The notes below the pieces were generated by a model that ran no database searches, was not told where the DNA came from, and saw only the letters and a program-made list of their open reading frames with translations. The position numbers and the translations under genes are program-made. A stretch of DNA of 64,000 bases from Mucispirillum schaedleri ASF457. Its GTDB lineage: Bacteria > Chrysiogenota > Deferribacteres > Deferribacterales > Mucispirillaceae. Below are positions 60,761-64,000 of this stretch, in pieces. The stretch spans positions 1,857,001 through 1,921,000 of the forward strand of contig NZ_CP097562.1 in NCBI RefSeq assembly GCF_000487995.2. The letters run 5' to 3'. How positions within the stretch are numbered: the first letter of the stretch is position 1; each line of letters starts with the position of its first letter.

Positions 60761-63352
60761 TTATGAAATTTTTGTAAGTATATAAATAAAATCATACTGG
60801 TTATTAGTATCAAGCATTGTTCCGCCTGCAACAATTCCTGTTCCACCTAATTCAATTCTGCATATTCCTGTGCCTTTTGTATATACAAAAGTAAGTATGT
60901 GCCAAGAACCGCCTGATGGGACATACTGATTTACAGCACTGCTTCCGTAAGAATATCTGTATATAACATCACCTGATTTATAATTACTTCCGTTTGGCTG
61001 TGCTGGTGCAAGACGGTGTGAAATATTTGGTCTGCCTAATGCACCGTGAGTAAGCCCTGTGCCGCCTATTTTTTCAGGTATAGAGCCGTCATTATTACGC
61101 AGCACTTTCCATTCTTCCCACAAGCCGTTACTAAAAACTCTGCCAAAATATTTTAACAAACCATTATTAGAAATACCGGCAGGATAAAACCTTTGCCAGC
61201 CGCGATTATTAGATGTATCTATATATGTTATATACTCTCCAGTTTGAGCACCACCGGGGAAGTTTGTATGGTCAAAGCCAGTTAAATTCATACACATTTT
61301 ATTTTTTATATAAATGCTGTTATCATTTAAATCTGCCTTATTTGGCAGCTGATTTTGAGCAAATGTTCCTAAATTTTTTCTTGCTTCATCTATATTTGAT
61401 GAGCCGGTTCCGCCTTTACTGACTGGCAGTATTCCTGTTATGGCATTATCAGTAAGTGCAATATTATCAAGCTGGGCAAAGGCACCTAAATTTTTGCTTA
61501 AATTGTCTGCATTAATTTTGCCATTACTGTTTATAATTTTAAGCCAGAAAGAAGATGATGATACTGGGTCTTGTGGGTCAGATGAGCTGTTTGCTTTTAT
61601 GCAGTAATAAAGAGCATTATCACTGCCTAAAACAAAAGCACCAATTTTATAGTCTGCTTTTTCATGCCAAAAAACATTATTTCCTGCCATAAGGTTTAGG
61701 GCATTATTTACATTTTCATTTATGCTTTCATCAAGTTCATCTTTACTAAATTTTGTTAAGCTGCCATTTTCTTCTGCTATAATGTTTGTTATATCAGAAT
61801 ATGATGAAGTTAATGATACATTTATTTTATTATCAGATAAATCAATATTTTCTATATTTTCCTGTTTTATAAGTTTTTGCTGCCAGCTGCTCCATATATT
61901 ACTGCTAAACTGGCGAATATAACCTGTATTAAATAAATAATCAGGGCTTATAAACTGATGTATTTTATTATTTTCTTTCTGCACAAGTAAACAGCCTGTT
62001 TCTATATCAGAGCTGTTATTCAGCTGCTTTTCTATTATATATATTCCTGCTGTTGTAATGCTGTTATAATCTTCTATACTGCTGTTGCTGTCTATGTTTG
62101 TGATTTTTATCTGCCTTGTATCAAGGCTGGTGCATTCAATAAGCAAATCATCGCTGTATACTGGATACTGAGAATTATTTTTGCCAGTTCTATATGCAAG
62201 ATAATCTTTTAAAGTTTTGGGATTTACTGCTTTATCTACATCTTCATTTTCTATTATTTCATGTAAGCTTGCAAACATAATGCCAGTAAGTCCGCCATTA
62301 GATGAGCGAATTGCATTTAAGTTATTTTCTTCATCAGCTGTTGAAAATATCATAAAAAAGTAATCTGTTCTTAAAATATTATTCCATGCTCCATAATGGC
62401 ATGGTGTTTTTATCCACCTGATACCGTCAAAGCTTGCAAGAGTAACCCCAGTTGATGAAGCAAGGGTATATACATTTGCTCCGCAGCTTATATCTTTCCA
62501 AGGCTCATTATAATTTAAACTAATTTTCTGCCATACTGGGTTTTTATTAAGTATATCTTTTTCAAGACAGTAAACAAGGCGGGTTTCTCCATCATAAGCA
62601 CATGCTGTAAACCTGCCATTACCATAAGTTAAAGATATCCATGATGATAAAGGCATATTTATTTCATTCCATGTTAAGCCGCCATCTGTGCTGTATATTG
62701 AACGAGTGTTTCCAGATACTCCAACTGCCATTATAATATTTGAAGAAGAAAATGATATTTTTGAAATCTGTATACTGCTGTATTCGCATACTTTTCTCCA
62801 GCTTTTGCAATAATCTTCTGATATATATATTTTGCCAGATACTGTGCCTGCGATAAATTTATTATTGTTATATGTAATACATGAAAAATTATCTTCTGCT
62901 ATTATGCTTTCTTCCCATAAGTTACCATTATCCGTGCTTTTAAAGCATTTGCCAGTATTAGAAAGCAGGATAAATATTCCACTGCCATAAGTTATAGCAG
63001 TTAATTTATTATTTATCTGTTTTTCTTCCCAGTCTGCTCCATAATTATAAGACAAACATATCTTCCCGTCAGCTGCTGCTGCAATAATAGTATTACCGCC
63101 ATAGGCAGAAGATATCCATAATCCTTTTGGCATATATACTGCGTCCCATGGTGCATATTTTATTTCTGCAGCTTTAAGATTTAGTGCATTATGAAGCCAT
63201 GATATATCTATCTGTCCGTTAAAATCAGCAGGTTTTTCAGATAATATATCATTAAGAGAAAGTTTTCCTTTTTCCTGCACATAAACTGGGCTTGTTCTGT
63301 TTTCTGGTGTATTTTTAGACACTTCTACTGAAATATAAGCTGTATTATTCAT
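60761..63352 (-). CDS. Phage tail fibre with BNR/Asp-box repeats
   Basis: 863 residues. Residues 75-360 hold repeated BNR/Asp-box motifs (SYNYGADWE, STDNGNLWEE, SEDYCKSWRK, STDGGLTWNE), which give a beta-propeller seen in sialidases and photosystem factors. Residues 560-700 have phage tail-fibre features (ILPVSKGGTGSSN, ARKNLGTF, KADLND), and the C-terminal part (GGTGLTHGALGRP ... SYGSSAVNQYVP) is receptor-binding-like. It overlaps the upstream gene by eight bases and is followed by the chaperone gene. Host-surface binding is the expected role. Confidence 0.82.
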   Translation of the reverse strand: MNNTAYISVEVSKNTPENRTSPVYVQEKGKLSLNDILSEKPADFNGQIDISWLHNALNLKAAEIKYAPWDAVYMPKGLWISSAYGGNTIIAAAADGKICLSYNYGADWEEKQINNKLTAITYGSGIFILLSNTGKCFKSTDNGNLWEESIIAEDNFSCITYNNNKFIAGTVSGKIYISEDYCKSWRKVCEYSSIQISKISFSSSNIIMAVGVSGNTRSIYSTDGGLTWNEINMPLSSWISLTYGNGRFTACAYDGETRLVYCLEKDILNKNPVWQKISLNYNEPWKDISCGANVYTLASSTGVTLASFDGIRWIKTPCHYGAWNNILRTDYFFMIFSTADEENNLNAIRSSNGGLTGIMFASLHEIIENEDVDKAVNPKTLKDYLAYRTGKNNSQYPVYSDDLLIECTSLDTRQIKITNIDSNSSIEDYNSITTAGIYIIEKQLNNSSDIETGCLLVQKENNKIHQFISPDYLFNTGYIRQFSSNIWSSWQQKLIKQENIENIDLSDNKINVSLTSSYSDITNIIAEENGSLTKFSKDELDESINENVNNALNLMAGNNVFWHEKADYKIGAFVLGSDNALYYCIKANSSSDPQDPVSSSSFWLKIINSNGKINADNLSKNLGAFAQLDNIALTDNAITGILPVSKGGTGSSNIDEARKNLGTFAQNQLPNKADLNDNSIYIKNKMCMNLTGFDHTNFPGGAQTGEYITYIDTSNNRGWQRFYPAGISNNGLLKYFGRVFSNGLWEEWKVLRNNDGSIPEKIGGTGLTHGALGRPNISHRLAPAQPNGSNYKSGDVIYRYSYGSSAVNQYVPSGGSWHILTFVYTKGTGICRIELGGTGIVAGGTMLDTNNQYDFIYILTKIS

Positions 63353-64000
63353 TTACATAACCTTTACTGCTAGATATTTTTGCATAATGAAGTGCAGAAT
63401 AAAGCCCATTTTCCACAGGTATATTTAAAGGACTGCATGCCCATTTTTTGCTTAAATCTGCATATTTTTTACACTCATCTGTTTTAGAAGATACTGCATT
63501 AATATATTTATTATAAATATTATCCATATTTAAGCGGACAGCCATATATTTTGCAGCCACTTTATTTTCTGCCTGCTCCATAAGGTCTGATATATTCACT
63601 TGTGCTTTATTAAAAGAAAACTCAGCTTCTTTTATTTTTGTATCAGTATCTTTCTGAAAAAGTGAAAGAGTTTCTTTATATTTTTTTGTTTCTTCCTGTA
63701 TAGACTTTCTATATTCTTCTGCTTGATTTATAATTTTAATATATTCATTTTTTAAGTTTTCTATTTCCTGCATACTTTTTTTTATTTCTTTAAGCTCATT
63801 TAAAGAGTTTTCTGCTGTTTCATATATATTTATTAAATTCTCTGTTTTCTCTGCTACAATATCTTTTATATCATTTGTAACCATTTCTATATTGTCAGAT
63901 ACTGCCTTTAACTCTTGAATATTAAAAATACTGCCTAAATTAGTGTAGTGACTGCTGTTAAAAAGATGTGCTTTATCATCACTTACTAAGAAAAATGGTG
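63345..64000 (-). CDS. Phage protein with coiled coil (5' part beyond window)
   Basis: The frame is open from the window edge without a start, through VSDDKAHLFNSSHY and the internal ATG at 63884, to the stop at 63345. At least 218 residues are visible. Residues following are heptad-rich coiled coil (ENLINIYETAENSLNELKEI; IKEAEFSFNKAQ), often seen in tail tips or fibre stalks. It overlaps the fibre gene by eight bases, so it belongs to the same tail operon. Function unknown beyond that. Confidence 0.72.
   Translation of the reverse strand, partial: PFFLVSDDKAHLFNSSHYTNLGSIFNIQELKAVSDNIEMVTNDIKDIVAEKTENLINIYETAENSLNELKEIKKSMQEIENLKNEYIKIINQAEEYRKSIQEETKKYKETLSLFQKDTDTKIKEAEFSFNKAQVNISDLMEQAENKVAAKYMAVRLNMDNIYNKYINAVSSKTDECKKYADLSKKWACSPLNIPVENGLYSALHYAKISSSKGYVNE

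Overview
The window is about 64 kb of AT-rich DNA (roughly 30% G+C by eye) from a Gram-negative, flagellated, chemotactic bacterium. It carries outer-membrane barrel proteins, an LpxR-type lipid A deacylase and lipoproteins. The gene mix (flagellin, ModE, methylmalonyl-CoA epimerase, a cNMP/CBS/DUF294 protein, RNase G, Gtr-type glycan genes) and base composition would fit a host-associated Deferribacterota such as Mucispirillum. That placement is inference; there is no rRNA or tRNA gene here to confirm it.

Layout. 1-1441: thiamine genes thiH (cut by the window edge) and thiG. 1502-2953: an intact IS3-family (IS150-like) element that ends a truncated flagellin gene (2951-4384), which has a long leader and a sigma28-like promoter. 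4902-10195: glmU, a ClC channel with CBS domains, and a UvrD/PcrA helicase that seems to start at ATT. 10332-16237: methylmalonyl-CoA epimerase, a large membrane protein, cysK and rnr. 16513-21022: two TPR paralogues and a chemoreceptor, followed by an 890-base gene-free region of tandem 156-bp units. 21915-23736: modE-like regulator and lpxR. 23719-25579: a HinP1I-like restriction-modification pair inserted between lpxR and a K+/H+ antiporter and flanked by 22-bp direct repeats. 25576-30331: antiporter, acetyltransferase, NYN/LOTUS protein and a cNMP/CBS/DUF294 protein. 30714-36669: DUF815-type ATPase, a small protein, an outer-membrane protein, pheS and pheT. 36870-39703: exported ankyrin/Sel1 and TPR proteins. 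40177-42486: S24 repressor, divergent small HTH protein, MscS channel. 42563-46676: dnaX-ybaB-recR surrounded by structured tandem repeats, then an adenine/cytosine-N4 methyltransferase with a decayed endonuclease behind it. 47111-53981: rng, rlmE, a LarB-like protein and a Gtr-type glycan-modification operon. 54354-60278: two large Ig-like lipoproteins, the first with two poly-G tracts. 60317-64000: the tail-fibre end of a prophage, on the minus strand.

The most notable points are: the R-M insertion with its long target duplication, together with near absence of GCGC in the window; dnaX, where the zero frame stops just after an A9 run and the -1 frame encodes about 60 further residues; a structured repeat family with compensatory stem changes at both ends of dnaX-ybaB-recR; a flagellin that lost its C-terminal domain at the IS edge with no target duplication; a probably phase-variable surface lipoprotein; and the ATT start of the helicase gene. 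The surface-related genes (LpxR, Gtr operon, phase-variable lipoprotein, outer-membrane barrel, damaged flagellin) suggest a variable cell surface suited to host or phage pressure.
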